Shown one piece after another: positions 55,840 to 63,768 of a stretch of DNA of 64,000 nucleotides; the first letter of the stretch is position 1, and every line of letters starts with the position of its first letter. Source of the DNA: Hyphomicrobiales bacterium (lineage in GTDB: Bacteria; Pseudomonadota; Alphaproteobacteria; Rhizobiales; Beijerinckiaceae). The stretch is taken from the NCBI GenBank assembly GCA_027483945.1, contig JAIXTM010000008.1, forward strand, positions 1 through 64,000, written 5' to 3'. The notes beneath the pieces were generated by a model. It searched no databases, was not told the DNA's origin, and saw only the letters and a program-made list of their open reading frames with translations. The position numbers and the translations under genes were made by a program.

Positions 55840-56604
55840 ATGCACCGTTTCGATTCCGACGGCGTCGAGATCGCCTTCATCGACGAGGCGCCGGAGGGCG
55901 GGCAGGGCGAGGCGATCCTGCTGATCCACGGCTTCGCCTCGTCGCACATGGTCAACTGGGTCAATCCCGGATGGGTGAAGACGCTGCGGGAGGCCGGACG
56001 GCGCGTCATCGCCCTGGACAATCGCGGCCATGGGCGCAGCGGCAAGCCCCATGCACCGGAGGCCTACCGCTCCACGGTCATGGCCGAGGATGCGTGCCGG
56101 CTGCTCGATCATCTGGGCATCGGCCGTGCCGACGTGATGGGCTATTCCATGGGCGCGCGGATCTCCGCCCATCTGGCGCTGGCGCATCCGGAGCGGGTGC
56201 GCTGCCTCTTCCTGGGCGGGCTGGGCGTTCACCTCGTGGCTGGCGTCGGCCTGCCGCTCGGCATCGCGGACGCGATGGAAGCGCCCTCGCTCGATGTCCT
56301 CACCGACCCGATGCAGCGCATGTTCCGCGCGTTCGCCGACGCCAATGGCAGCGACCTGAAGGCATTGGCGGCATGCATCCGCGGCTCGCGCGACACGCTG
56401 AGCGCGGAGGAGGTGGGCCGGATCGCCGCGCCGACGCTCATCTCGGTCGGCACAAAGGATCCGGTCGCGGGCTCCGCGCGGGGCCTCGCGGAGCTGATGG
56501 CGAACGCCGAGGTCTTCGATATCGAGGGCCGCGACCACAACCTCGCCGTGGGCGACAAGACCCACAAGGCGGCGGTGCTCGACTTCCTGTCCCGGAGGGC
56601 CTGA
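55840..56604 (+). CDS. Alpha/beta hydrolase
   Basis: 254-residue hydrolase. Oxyanion motif LLIHGFASS, nucleophile in GYSMGAR, acid in ISVGTKDPVAG, and base in GRDHNLAVGD. The start ATG 55840 precedes a normal first strand. Its stop is shared with the next gene's start (TGATG), so the two hydrolases form a pair. Substrate cannot be inferred. Confidence 0.9.
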   Translation: MHRFDSDGVEIAFIDEAPEGGQGEAILLIHGFASSHMVNWVNPGWVKTLREAGRRVIALDNRGHGRSGKPHAPEAYRSTVMAEDACRLLDHLGIGRADVMGYSMGARISAHLALAHPERVRCLFLGGLGVHLVAGVGLPLGIADAMEAPSLDVLTDPMQRMFRAFADANGSDLKALAACIRGSRDTLSAEEVGRIAAPTLISVGTKDPVAGSARGLAELMANAEVFDIEGRDHNLAVGDKTHKAAVLDFLSRRA

Positions 56605-57479
56605 TGGGCACCCGCCGCGTTTTCGCCGGTACGGGCGGGATCGAACTCGTCGCCACGCAGCGCGGCGAGGGGCGCCGCTCGGTGCTGTTCCTCCACGGAG
56701 GCGGCCAGACGCGCCACGCCTGGGACAAGCCGGCGCGCGAGGTGGCGGCCAGCGGATGGCGCACCGTGTCGCTCGACCAGCGCGGCCATGGCGACAGCGC
56801 CTGGGACGAGGCCGGGCGCTACACGTTCCGCGACTACGCGGACGATGCGGCGGCTATCGGTGCCGCGATCGCGGCCGAGGATGGCATCGCGCCCGTGGCG
56901 GTCGGCGCGTCGCTGGGCGGCATCGCCGCACTCCATACATTCGCGCCGCAGCGCCGCCCGGTCTTCGGCGGCATCGTGCTGGTCGATATCATCCCGAGGA
57001 TGGACCCGCGCGGCGTCGCCCATGTTCAGGGCTTCATGGCGGCGCGAGCGCGGGAGGGTTTCGCCAGCGTCGAGGAGGCAGCCGACGCGGTCGCCGCCTA
57101 CCTGCCGCACCGGCCGCGTCCGCGCTCGCTGGAAGGCCTGCGCAAGAACCTGCGCCTGCATGGCGACGGCCGCTGGCGCTGGCACTGGGACCCGCGCTTC
57201 CTCGATGGGCCGGCCAACGTCAACACCGACTGGTCGGCGATCGAGGCCGAACTGGAGGCGGCGGCGCGGGTCCTTGCCGTACCTCTCCTCCTCGTGCGCG
57301 GCGGGGCAAGCGAGCTCGTTTCGCCCGAGGCCGCGAAGGAGTTCCTGAGCCTCGTGCCCCACGGCCGTTATGTCGACATCGCCGAGGCGCGTCACATGGT
57401 GGCCGGCGACCGCAACGACGTCTTCGGCGACACGATCCTGCGCTTCCTAACTGAAGCATTCGACGAAATTACGCTTTGA
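56604..57479 (+). CDS. Alpha/beta hydrolase
   Basis: 291-residue hydrolase, translationally coupled to the preceding one. Motifs are VLFLHGGGQTRHAW, nucleophile in VGASLGGIAA, and C-terminal base in ARHMVAGDRND. It has a longer cap between strands 6 and 7, including LEGLRKNLRLHGDGRWRWHWDPRF, as in epoxide hydrolase or peroxidase-like members. Ends just before the phased GATTC array. Confidence 0.9.
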   Translation: MGTRRVFAGTGGIELVATQRGEGRRSVLFLHGGGQTRHAWDKPAREVAASGWRTVSLDQRGHGDSAWDEAGRYTFRDYADDAAAIGAAIAAEDGIAPVAVGASLGGIAALHTFAPQRRPVFGGIVLVDIIPRMDPRGVAHVQGFMAARAREGFASVEEAADAVAAYLPHRPRPRSLEGLRKNLRLHGDGRWRWHWDPRFLDGPANVNTDWSAIEAELEAAARVLAVPLLLVRGGASELVSPEAAKEFLSLVPHGRYVDIAEARHMVAGDRNDVFGDTILRFLTEAFDEITL

Positions 57480-57511
57480 AACAGAGGCTTGCGGGCGATT
57501 GCTCGCGCATC

Positions 57512-57616
57512 GATTCCGCGACTTCACAAAATGATTCCGGTGCCTGCCAAACCGATTCAACCGGATCACAGATTGATTCAGGAGGCTGACATTTCGATTC
57601 GGGCCGTTCACCGGAC
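57512..57616 (+). repeat. Five GATTC motifs with exact 21-bp spacing
   Basis: GATTC starts at 57512, 57533, 57554, 57575 and 57596, always 21 bp apart and in the same orientation, with a decayed sixth unit (GGTTG) at 57617. The 16 bases between are not conserved. GATTC is a GANTC site, the CcrM methylation target of Alphaproteobacteria. The array lies in the 293-bp gap between the second hydrolase and cysE. No gene is convincingly supported across it. The 21-bp period equals two DNA turns and also seven codons. Confidence 0.85.
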
Positions 57617-57772
57617 GGTTGCGATTGCATGCCATAAGCGTGTCCGTATGGAGGATTTCCTCATCGTCCGTACGGACGCCGGCAGGGCCGGCCTTCTCCG
57701 TGCGCAGCCGGCGGGGGCTTGGCGGACGGCAATGGAAGGCATAGCTAGGGTCGACCAATCGGAGGCCGCATC

Positions 57773-58624
57773 ATGAGCGCGAGACCGCATAAGGCAGTCG
57801 AGGAGGTCCGTCACGGCATCACCGTGGTCGACCCGGTCTGGCGCCGCATCCGCGCCGAAGCCGAGGACATGGTGACCGCCGAGCCGGTGCTCGCGAGCTT
57901 CGTGATCGGCACGATCCTGAACCATGACAGTCTCGAGAGCGCGATCGGCCATCGCATCGCCGCGCGGCTGGACCACGGCGCCGTGTCCGGCGATCTGATC
58001 GCCCAGGCATTCGCCGAGGCCGTCGAGGCCGAGCCGGAGATCCGCGACGCGATCCGCGCCGACCTCATGGCCGTGCTTGACCGCGATCCGGCGACCAACC
58101 GGCTCATCGAGCCAACGCTCTATTACAAAGGCTTCCACGCGCTCCAGACCCATCGCCTCGCCCACTGGCTGTGGAAGACCGGCCGTTACGACTTCGCGCT
58201 CTACCTGCAGAGCCGCTCGTCGGACGCGTTCCAGACCGACATCAATCCGGCGGCGCGGATCGGCAAGGGGATCTTCCTGGATCACGCGACAGGCATCGTC
58301 ATCGGCTCGACCGCCGTGGTGGAGGACGACGTGTCGATCCTCCAGAACGTGACGCTGGGCGGCACGGGCAAGGAGAAGGGCGACCGGCATCCCAAGATCC
58401 GGCGCGGCGTCCTGATCGGCGCCGGCGCCAAGGTGCTGGGCAATATCGAGGTCGGCCGGTGCGCGCGCATCGCCGCAGGCTCGGTCGTGCTGAAGGCCGT
58501 GCCGAACAATGTCACGGTGGCGGGCGTTCCTGCCCAGATCATGGGTACGGCGGGCTGCGCCGAGCCAGCGCGGACGATGGACCATTTCCTGTCGGATCGG
58601 ACCGACCTGACCTTCGACATCTGA
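57773..58624 (+). CDS. cysE: Serine O-acetyltransferase
   Basis: 283-residue first enzyme of cysteine synthesis. Residues 20-130 form the helical SAT domain (DPVWRRIRAEAEDMV); from about 160 the left-handed beta helix follows, with DINPAARIGKGIFLDHATGIVIG and catalytic-type His in LDHATG, then GDRHPKIRRGVLIGAGAKVLGNIEVG. GGAGG precedes the ATG. The C-terminal tail ends in DI, not the usual SI or GDGI needed for O-acetylserine sulfhydrylase binding, though final isoleucine is kept. Confidence 0.95.
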   Translation: MSARPHKAVEEVRHGITVVDPVWRRIRAEAEDMVTAEPVLASFVIGTILNHDSLESAIGHRIAARLDHGAVSGDLIAQAFAEAVEAEPEIRDAIRADLMAVLDRDPATNRLIEPTLYYKGFHALQTHRLAHWLWKTGRYDFALYLQSRSSDAFQTDINPAARIGKGIFLDHATGIVIGSTAVVEDDVSILQNVTLGGTGKEKGDRHPKIRRGVLIGAGAKVLGNIEVGRCARIAAGSVVLKAVPNNVTVAGVPAQIMGTAGCAEPARTMDHFLSDRTDLTFDI

Positions 58625-58730
58625 CCGCCTGATCCAAAGGCTCGCGGACAAGGCGGCGTTTCGGGGTTGCGGCGGCGGGGCGGTTCGTGGCAATCGCCCG
58701 TCACGACGAGAGACGCGAAGAGGACGCATC

Positions 58731-58940
58731 GTGGACAAGAACGATATCGCCAAGGTCGAGGCCTATCTGCGCCAGACCTTCTCGAACGCCGCGATCCGCG
58801 TCGTGGCCCGGCCGCGCAAGACGGATTCGGCCGAGGTGTATATCGGCGAGGAATTCGTCGGAGTGGTCTTCCTCGACGACGAGGATGGCGACCGGTCCTA
58901 CAATTTCACGATGGCGATCCTGGACTCGGACCTGGACTGA
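58731..58940 (+). CDS. DUF3126 family protein
   Basis: 69-residue protein that spans the whole DUF3126 family: DIAKVEAYLRQTFSNAAIRVVARPRKTD, then AEVYIGEEFVGVVFLDDEDGDRSYNF. Found in Alphaproteobacteria, often near cysE; function unknown. The TGA is 4 bp before the stop of the convergent next gene. Confidence 0.9.
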   Translation: MDKNDIAKVEAYLRQTFSNAAIRVVARPRKTDSAEVYIGEEFVGVVFLDDEDGDRSYNFTMAILDSDLD

Positions 58941-58944
58941 GCCT

Positions 58945-59601
58945 TCAGGGACGCCGGATCGACGTCAGGAAGGTCCGTGCCTGCCGGTCCATTGCCGCCC
59001 ATTCCGGCAGGCGGCGGGCCGGAAAGCTCATGGTCACGTCGAGACCGCGCTCACGAAATTCCGCGAGGCAGAGGCCGGCGACGGCATCCGGTCGGTCCAT
59101 TCGCGGGCAACGCGCCGCGAAGGCCCGTCCGTCCGGCGGGGCGAGATAGAGCTCTTCGGTCTGGTAAGGCGAGCCGGCGCGGAAGCGGCGTGACAGGAGC
59201 CCGCCGGGATTGCGCCAGACGTCGCTGGTCAGGAAGCGGGCATAGAGATCCGCGGGCCTGTCGGCCGGGTCCATGCCGCCGTCGGACGCCGCGATCCGCA
59301 GGATCAGCGTCCGGTCCGATCCAGGCGCCTCCGTCGGTGCGTGCGCAGGCAGGGCGAGCGTCAGGATGCCTTGAGACAACCCGGCGCCGGGCGCGCGGGC
59401 CAGGTTCGCCGGCACGTCCAGGACGGTGTCACCGACACGCATCGACACCGTCTCCGCAGCCGGGGTAGCGGCCGGCATCGCATCCCGGGCCGCCAGCAGC
59501 GCGCCGATGACGATGGCCCCGAGCGCAAGGCCGGTACCGAGGCCCATGGCGAGGCCGGACAACGCGGGCAAGGAGGAGCGGCGCAGGATGGCTGACGTCA
59601 T
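58945..59601 (-). CDS. Membrane-anchored protein of unknown function
   Basis: 218-residue protein I do not recognise. One N-terminal helix (LAMGLGTGLALGAIVIGALLAA, residues 17-38) probably anchors it, with the rest in the periplasm. The periplasmic part has two cysteines in RCPRMDRPDAVAGLCLAEF, which may form a disulfide, and a strand-rich pattern. ATG 59601 puts the helix at the N-terminus. Divergent from the next small membrane protein. Confidence 0.7.
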   Translation of the reverse strand: MTSAILRRSSLPALSGLAMGLGTGLALGAIVIGALLAARDAMPAATPAAETVSMRVGDTVLDVPANLARAPGAGLSQGILTLALPAHAPTEAPGSDRTLILRIAASDGGMDPADRPADLYARFLTSDVWRNPGGLLSRRFRAGSPYQTEELYLAPPDGRAFAARCPRMDRPDAVAGLCLAEFRERGLDVTMSFPARRLPEWAAMDRQARTFLTSIRRP

Positions 59602-59722
59602 CGGACGATCCGGATTCGCACCCGCATCCTGGAGGGTTAACCTTACCAAACGATTACTCTTAACCTCCCGTTAAGCCTTGGGCATGGTGCGCCGGTATCC
59701 GCCCGCGAGAGGTTGCGTTGAC

Positions 59723-60049
59723 ATGACCATGGCGCCCGGAGTTCTCGAAGCGTTGCAGTCGCTCGCCCTCGGCTTCGCCGCGGCCGGATTGCTGGCGAGC
59801 ACGTTCGAGCTGTTCACCTCGAAGCGTGCCAGCTTCCATCTCCTCGAACTCGGCGGTTTCCGCGCCGTGGCGAGCGTGCCGGTCGTCGTGTTCTCCGCGC
59901 CGTTCATCATCATGCGCAACACCATCCTCGGCCGGCAGATCGAGCATCGCAGCATGATCGCCGTGATGATCGCGACGGTCATCGCCTGCTTCTGGAGCAT
60001 GATGAGCGGGCGGCTCGTCCTGGACGTCGCGCTGCGCATCGCCGGCTGA
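59723..60049 (+). CDS. Small membrane protein of unknown function
   Basis: 108-residue protein with three hydrophobic stretches (ALQSLALGFAAAGLLAST, RAVASVPVVVFSAPFIIM, MIAVMIATVIACFWSMM). The spacing and TSKRASFHLLELGG loop suggest a conserved rhizobial family, but I cannot name it with confidence. ATG 59723 chosen; ATG 59684 upstream in frame is possible, giving 13 more residues. Confidence 0.65.
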   Translation: MTMAPGVLEALQSLALGFAAAGLLASTFELFTSKRASFHLLELGGFRAVASVPVVVFSAPFIIMRNTILGRQIEHRSMIAVMIATVIACFWSMMSGRLVLDVALRIAG

Positions 60050-60124
60050 ATCCGGGCCGGCCTTGACGCCGGCGGGACTGGCGGTTCACCTCGCGGACCA
60101 TCATCGGCCGCCGCGAGGTCTTCC

Positions 60125-60655
60125 ATGCCCCTTTATGCCATCGATGACGGCGTCGCGCCGACGCTTCCTGCGGACGGACGCTGCTGGATCGCGCCCGACG
60201 CCCATGTCATCGGGCGCGTCATCCTGGCGGAGGATGTCGGTATCTGGTTCGCGGCGGTCCTGCGCGGCGACAACGAGCCCATCACCATCGGCGAGGGCAG
60301 CAACATCCAGGAGCATTCCATGCTCCACACCGATCCCGGCATGCCGCTGACCATCGGGCGCGATTGCACGATCGGCCACCGGGCGATCCTCCATGGCTGC
60401 ACCATCGGCGATACCTGCCTGGTCGGCATGGGCGCGACGATCCTCAACGGTGCGGTGATCGGGGAGGAGAGCCTCGTCGGTGCCGGCGCCCTTGTGACCG
60501 AGGGCAAGGCCTTTCCGCCGCGCTCGCTCATCGTCGGCGCGCCGGCACGGGCGGTGCGGGCCCTCGACGATGACGCGGTGGCGCGTCTGCGCGCCTCGGC
60601 GGCGGGATATGTCCGGAACTGGAAGCGCTTCGCCGCGACCCTGACGCGGCTCTGA
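60125..60655 (+). CDS. Gamma-carbonic-anhydrase-like hexapeptide protein
   Basis: 176-residue left-handed beta-helix protein of the YrdA/PaaY group. Zinc histidines are seen in NIQEHSMLHTD and GHRAILHGCTIGD, with the family RGD in AVLRGDNEPITIGEGSNIQ. Some members have carbonic anhydrase or thioesterase activity, others are structural. The next gene is convergent, 3 bp away. Confidence 0.92.
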   Translation: MPLYAIDDGVAPTLPADGRCWIAPDAHVIGRVILAEDVGIWFAAVLRGDNEPITIGEGSNIQEHSMLHTDPGMPLTIGRDCTIGHRAILHGCTIGDTCLVGMGATILNGAVIGEESLVGAGALVTEGKAFPPRSLIVGAPARAVRALDDDAVARLRASAAGYVRNWKRFAATLTRL

Positions 60656-60658
60656 CGG

Positions 60659-61279
60659 TCAGCGCGCGGCGGTGGCGACCGCGGGTGCCGGATCGTCCAT
60701 GTCGACCCAGCCCGTGCCCATCTGGCCCTCGCGCTTCACGAAGCGATAGTTCGTCGCCGTCCAGCCGAGGATGGCGTTGCGCTTGTTGTCGAGGATGAAG
60801 TCGCCGCGATCGGTGCGCACGGTGAGGATGGCGTGCCCGCCGCCGGTTTCGTCGATGACGACGGTCATGAGCAGCGCCCGGCGCGGGATTCCGGCCTCGG
60901 AGAGCAGCTTGCGCTTGAGGAGGGCGTAGTCCTCGCAATCGCCCCGGCCGTCGGTGGGGAGGCTCCAGCGCTCCACCACGCCCCAATGCTCCTTGTCGGT
61001 CACCGGCTCGATATCCGCATTCACCTGCCGGTTGATCTTCGCGATCAGGCGCCACGTGTCGGTGTCGAGCGTGATCCGGTCGGGCTCGCGGGTGTCGGTG
61101 GTGCAGTGAGCCTGGTGGGTCCTGCAGAATTCCACCCATCCGATCGGCGGGCGGGACATGCCGCCCGTCGTGGCTTCGGCGACGGACGATGGCAGGGATG
61201 CCAGGCTGCGCTGCGGTCGGGCTTCGGCAACCGCGCACAGAGCTGCAAGCGCAGCCAATCCCACTGCCAACCGCCTCAT
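60659..61279 (-). CDS. Periplasmic transglutaminase-like cysteine peptidase (BTLCP family)
   Basis: 206-residue exported protein: signal LAVGLAALAALCAVAEA, then the BTLCP domain with Cys in GRGDCEDYALLKRKLL, His in GGHAILTVRTD and Asp in FILDNKRNAILGW. The family includes LapG, which cuts surface adhesins under cyclic-di-GMP control, but these Alphaproteobacterial copies are a separate group without known targets. A paralogue lies upstream on the same strand. Confidence 0.93.
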   Translation of the reverse strand: MRRLAVGLAALAALCAVAEARPQRSLASLPSSVAEATTGGMSRPPIGWVEFCRTHQAHCTTDTREPDRITLDTDTWRLIAKINRQVNADIEPVTDKEHWGVVERWSLPTDGRGDCEDYALLKRKLLSEAGIPRRALLMTVVIDETGGGHAILTVRTDRGDFILDNKRNAILGWTATNYRFVKREGQMGTGWVDMDDPAPAVATAAR

Positions 61280-61564
61280 CTCGCCCGCCCCATTAACGTC
61301 TTGTTAAGGATCATTCCACGGGGCCGGGTGTTCGGCAATCGGGGTGAGGGCCACGGCGCCCAACAGTTTAGCTTATCGTTAACGAGTGTGACTCGATTGC
61401 CGCAGTGCCGCTTCGCTTTACGCTGTGATTCCAAAGCGTTAGCGCCGGAAAGCCGCGCCCTTGAAAGACGTGAAGCCGGCCTTCTGGCCGGCTTCACAGC
61501 GGAAATCCCGGTCGGGGGGGACGGGGAGGTGGGACGTGACCGGGGTCCGCTTTCCGAATTCATG
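61280..61564 (-). other. Gap between the two cysteine-peptidase genes
   Basis: 285 bp with no gene. It holds the hairpin at 61471-61496 and AT-richer stretches near 61300 and 61370 that could be the promoter of the 60659-61279 gene, with TTGTTAAGGA and TAGCTTATCGTTAAC as visible AT-rich motifs. I cannot assign -35/-10 boxes with confidence. Confidence 0.4.
61471..61496 (-). terminator. Probable terminator of the upstream cysteine-peptidase gene
   Basis: A perfect 11-bp stem, TGAAGCCGGCC and GGCCGGCTTCA with a four-base loop, lies 69 bp past the stop of the 61565-62182 gene. The minus strand continues CGTCTTTC, a weak U tract. Confidence 0.6.
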
Positions 61565-62182
61565 TCAGCGCGCGGCGGTGGCCAGCGGCGAGCGGGCGCC
61601 GCCCAGCGAGGTCCAGCCCACGCGGCTCTCGTGCTCGCGCTTGACGAAGGTGTAGCCCGTATCGGCCCAGGCCAGGATGTCGTCGCGCTTGTTGTCGAGG
61701 ATGAAGTCGCCGCGGTCCGTGCGCAGCATGAGGACGGCATGGCCGTCGCCCACCTCGTCGATGACCACGGTCATGCGCAGGGCCCGGCGCGAAACGCCGG
61801 CTTCCGACAGGCGCTTGCGCTTCAGGAGCGCGAAATCCTCGCAATCGCCGATGCCGTCGCTGGGCAGGTCCCAGCTCTCGACCGTGCCCCAATGGGCCTG
61901 GTCGGTCATGGGCTCGATCTCGCGGTTGACGCCGTTATTGACCTGGCGGACCAGGCGCCAGAGCTGCGGGGTCATGGTGACGCGCTCGGGTTCGGCGCGG
62001 TTGACGTCGCATTCGCCGGGCATCCGGCGGCAGAAATCCACCCAGCCGAAGGGCGCGCGGGCGTCGCCTTCCGCGTAGGTCGGCTGGTGCGCCGCCGGCA
62101 CGAAATTCGATGCAAAAGCAGGCACTTGGCCCAAAGAGAGCGCGGCGACGGCGCCGGCGCAGAGCAACGTCTTGATGGTCAT
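61565..62182 (-). CDS. Periplasmic transglutaminase-like cysteine peptidase (BTLCP family)
   Basis: 205-residue paralogue of the gene at 60659. Signal peptide KTLLCAGAVAALSLGQVPAFA; triad Cys in GIGDCEDFALLKRKRL, His in DGHAVLMLRTD, Asp in FILDNKRDDILAW. The two share the block GWVxFCR and the ERVTMTPQLWRL-like region but differ enough to be an old duplication. The two have separate transcripts, given the hairpin between. Confidence 0.93.
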   Translation of the reverse strand: MTIKTLLCAGAVAALSLGQVPAFASNFVPAAHQPTYAEGDARAPFGWVDFCRRMPGECDVNRAEPERVTMTPQLWRLVRQVNNGVNREIEPMTDQAHWGTVESWDLPSDGIGDCEDFALLKRKRLSEAGVSRRALRMTVVIDEVGDGHAVLMLRTDRGDFILDNKRDDILAWADTGYTFVKREHESRVGWTSLGGARSPLATAAR

Positions 62183-62459
62183 GAATACCTCCCCAGTCCC
62201 GGGAGGCACCATGGCGGCGGCCTATTGGCTGGCCGCTGAACCCAAAAGCGACAATTTGATCGAATTGCCGGATCGGCTAAGTCGCTCGCAAATCAGCCGA
62301 AACAGCCCGTTTCGGCCTTGCGTAAAAATGCGTGCAATTCGTCAGGGGTGCCGCAAGGGAGCGAGGCCGGACGGCCTCGCGCCGGCGCCGGCAGAGCGCA
62401 GCGGAACGTTCCGCGGACAGGCGTGACCACGGGTGGGCGGACAGGTCTGTCCGGACGTC
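62183..62459 (-). other. Gap between the cysteine-peptidase and PilZ genes
   Basis: 277 bp without a gene. It contains a perfect 14-bp palindrome, GCGGAACGTTCCGC (62401-62414), and a 6-bp stem CGGACA/TGTCCG (62438-62453) just past the PilZ stop that could help termination. Confidence 0.4.
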
Positions 62460-63083
62460 CTAGAGGACGAGGTCCTCGTCGAACAGGTCGATCGGGATCG
62501 GCAGCCGGAACTCGATGGCGACGCCGCCCTCGAAATGGCGGACGACGCGGCCCGGCGTCTTGCCGATGACGACGGCGGTGCCGATCTCGGGCCGCAGCTC
62601 GGCGGCGATGGCGACGCCCGAGCGCGAGATGTCGATGATGCGCACCACGTATTCGCGGCCGTCCTCGACGGTGAGGGTGGAGCGCGTCTGCAGCGGGGTG
62701 ACGCGCTCGTGGCGCCGGTCTTCCGGCAGGCCGAGTTCCTGGCGGTTGGCGAGCCAGGTCAGCTGCGCCGCGATCTTCTCGCGCTTGCGGGGCGTCGCCA
62801 GGATCGACATGGCGAAGCCGTCCGGCACGAGGCGGGCGATCTGCCCTTCGATGCGGCCGATATGTTCGAGATAGACGACGACGCGCTCGCCCAGAACGCC
62901 CACGACCGGGGCGATGATGGACGCGCCGCCGGGCGACATGTCGATGGTGCGGCAGGGATATTCCTGCCGGTTGGTCAGCATGTAGCGGCCGAGCAGGGCG
63001 ACGCCGACGCGCTGGTGCCGGCGCCTATCCGCGCCGGTTCCACGCACGAGCGCCGCAGCCTGTGCAAATGCCGTCGAAGTCAT
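62460..63083 (-). CDS. Tandem PilZ-domain protein
   Basis: 207-residue likely cyclic-di-GMP receptor with two PilZ-like units. The first has RRRHQRVG and DMSPGGASI, the second RRHERVTP and DISRSGVAI; each pair matches the RxxxR and DxSxxG ligand motifs. Both therefore may bind. ATG 63083 is preferred; a GTG two codons upstream (63089) is possible. No catalytic domain is present. Confidence 0.88.
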   Translation of the reverse strand: MTSTAFAQAAALVRGTGADRRRHQRVGVALLGRYMLTNRQEYPCRTIDMSPGGASIIAPVVGVLGERVVVYLEHIGRIEGQIARLVPDGFAMSILATPRKREKIAAQLTWLANRQELGLPEDRRHERVTPLQTRSTLTVEDGREYVVRIIDISRSGVAIAAELRPEIGTAVVIGKTPGRVVRHFEGGVAIEFRLPIPIDLFDEDLVL

Positions 63084-63195
63084 GCCCACCTATCCACAAC
63101 CGGGCGCACGCCATGCGTTCGCTCTCGAATCATAGAAAGGCGGGGTTAACGATCGTTTTCACCGCCGGGACAAATCGCGGATAAACGCAGCGGCC

Positions 63196-63768
63196 TCAGG
63201 CCCGCCCGCCCTGATGCACCACGAGACGGCGGCGGCGTTCCTCCGGCGGCGGCGCCGCGGCGGGGGCGGCATCGCCCAGCGGCCAGATGACCCGCAGCGA
63301 GATCGTCTCCAGGGAGACGACCGGCTTCAGGCCGAGCCAGACGGGGATCGCGCCGGGCGAGATCGCGCCCAGAACGCGCGAATGGGTGCGGCCGTGGTGG
63401 CGCAGCGGCAGGAGTAGAACCTCCAGCGTGACGCGCTCGCCGTCGGCGGTCTGGCCGACGAGCCCTCCGACGATGCCGGCGGCATCGTCCTGCACCGCGC
63501 CGATCAGGCGGCGGATCTCGTCCCGCCCGGCCTGCGACCAGAGCGCCGCGAAGTCCTCGCCCTTCAATTCGCGGCCGAACAGGCCGCACAGGCGCGTCCC
63601 GGCGAGGCGCAGGCGCGGCTCGGCCGGTTCGTCGAGATCGAGGATGAAGGTGTCGGCCAGGACATGGCGGATCGACCCCGGCTCGATCTCGCCGCGTTCG
63701 GGCGCGGACCGCGCTCCGCGCAAAGTATCCCAATAGGCAAACAGCACCCGGCTGGTCGGATGTCTCAT
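63196..63768 (-). CDS. PAS-domain protein (PAS_5 family)
   Basis: 190-residue cytosolic protein of a family common in Alphaproteobacteria: MRHPTSRVLFAYWDTLRGARSAPER at the start, then DTFILDLD, RLAGTRLCGLFGRELKGEDFAALW and a strand-rich end. The PAS fold suggests ligand or redox sensing; no output domain is attached. The C-terminus is rich in Ala, Pro and Arg. Upstream 232 bp to the window edge hold no clear gene. Confidence 0.88.
   Translation of the reverse strand: MRHPTSRVLFAYWDTLRGARSAPERGEIEPGSIRHVLADTFILDLDEPAEPRLRLAGTRLCGLFGRELKGEDFAALWSQAGRDEIRRLIGAVQDDAAGIVGGLVGQTADGERVTLEVLLLPLRHHGRTHSRVLGAISPGAIPVWLGLKPVVSLETISLRVIWPLGDAAPAAAPPPEERRRRLVVHQGGRA

Noticed and set aside
57489-57776. 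Open frame of 95 codons on the plus strand across the GATTC array, ending ATGA at the cysE start, with a visible seven-residue repeat
   Set aside because: It needs a TTG start without a ribosome binding site. The heptad pattern follows automatically from the 21-bp DNA period, and a similar heptad appears on the opposite strand (57447-57758), so DNA-level periodicity explains both.
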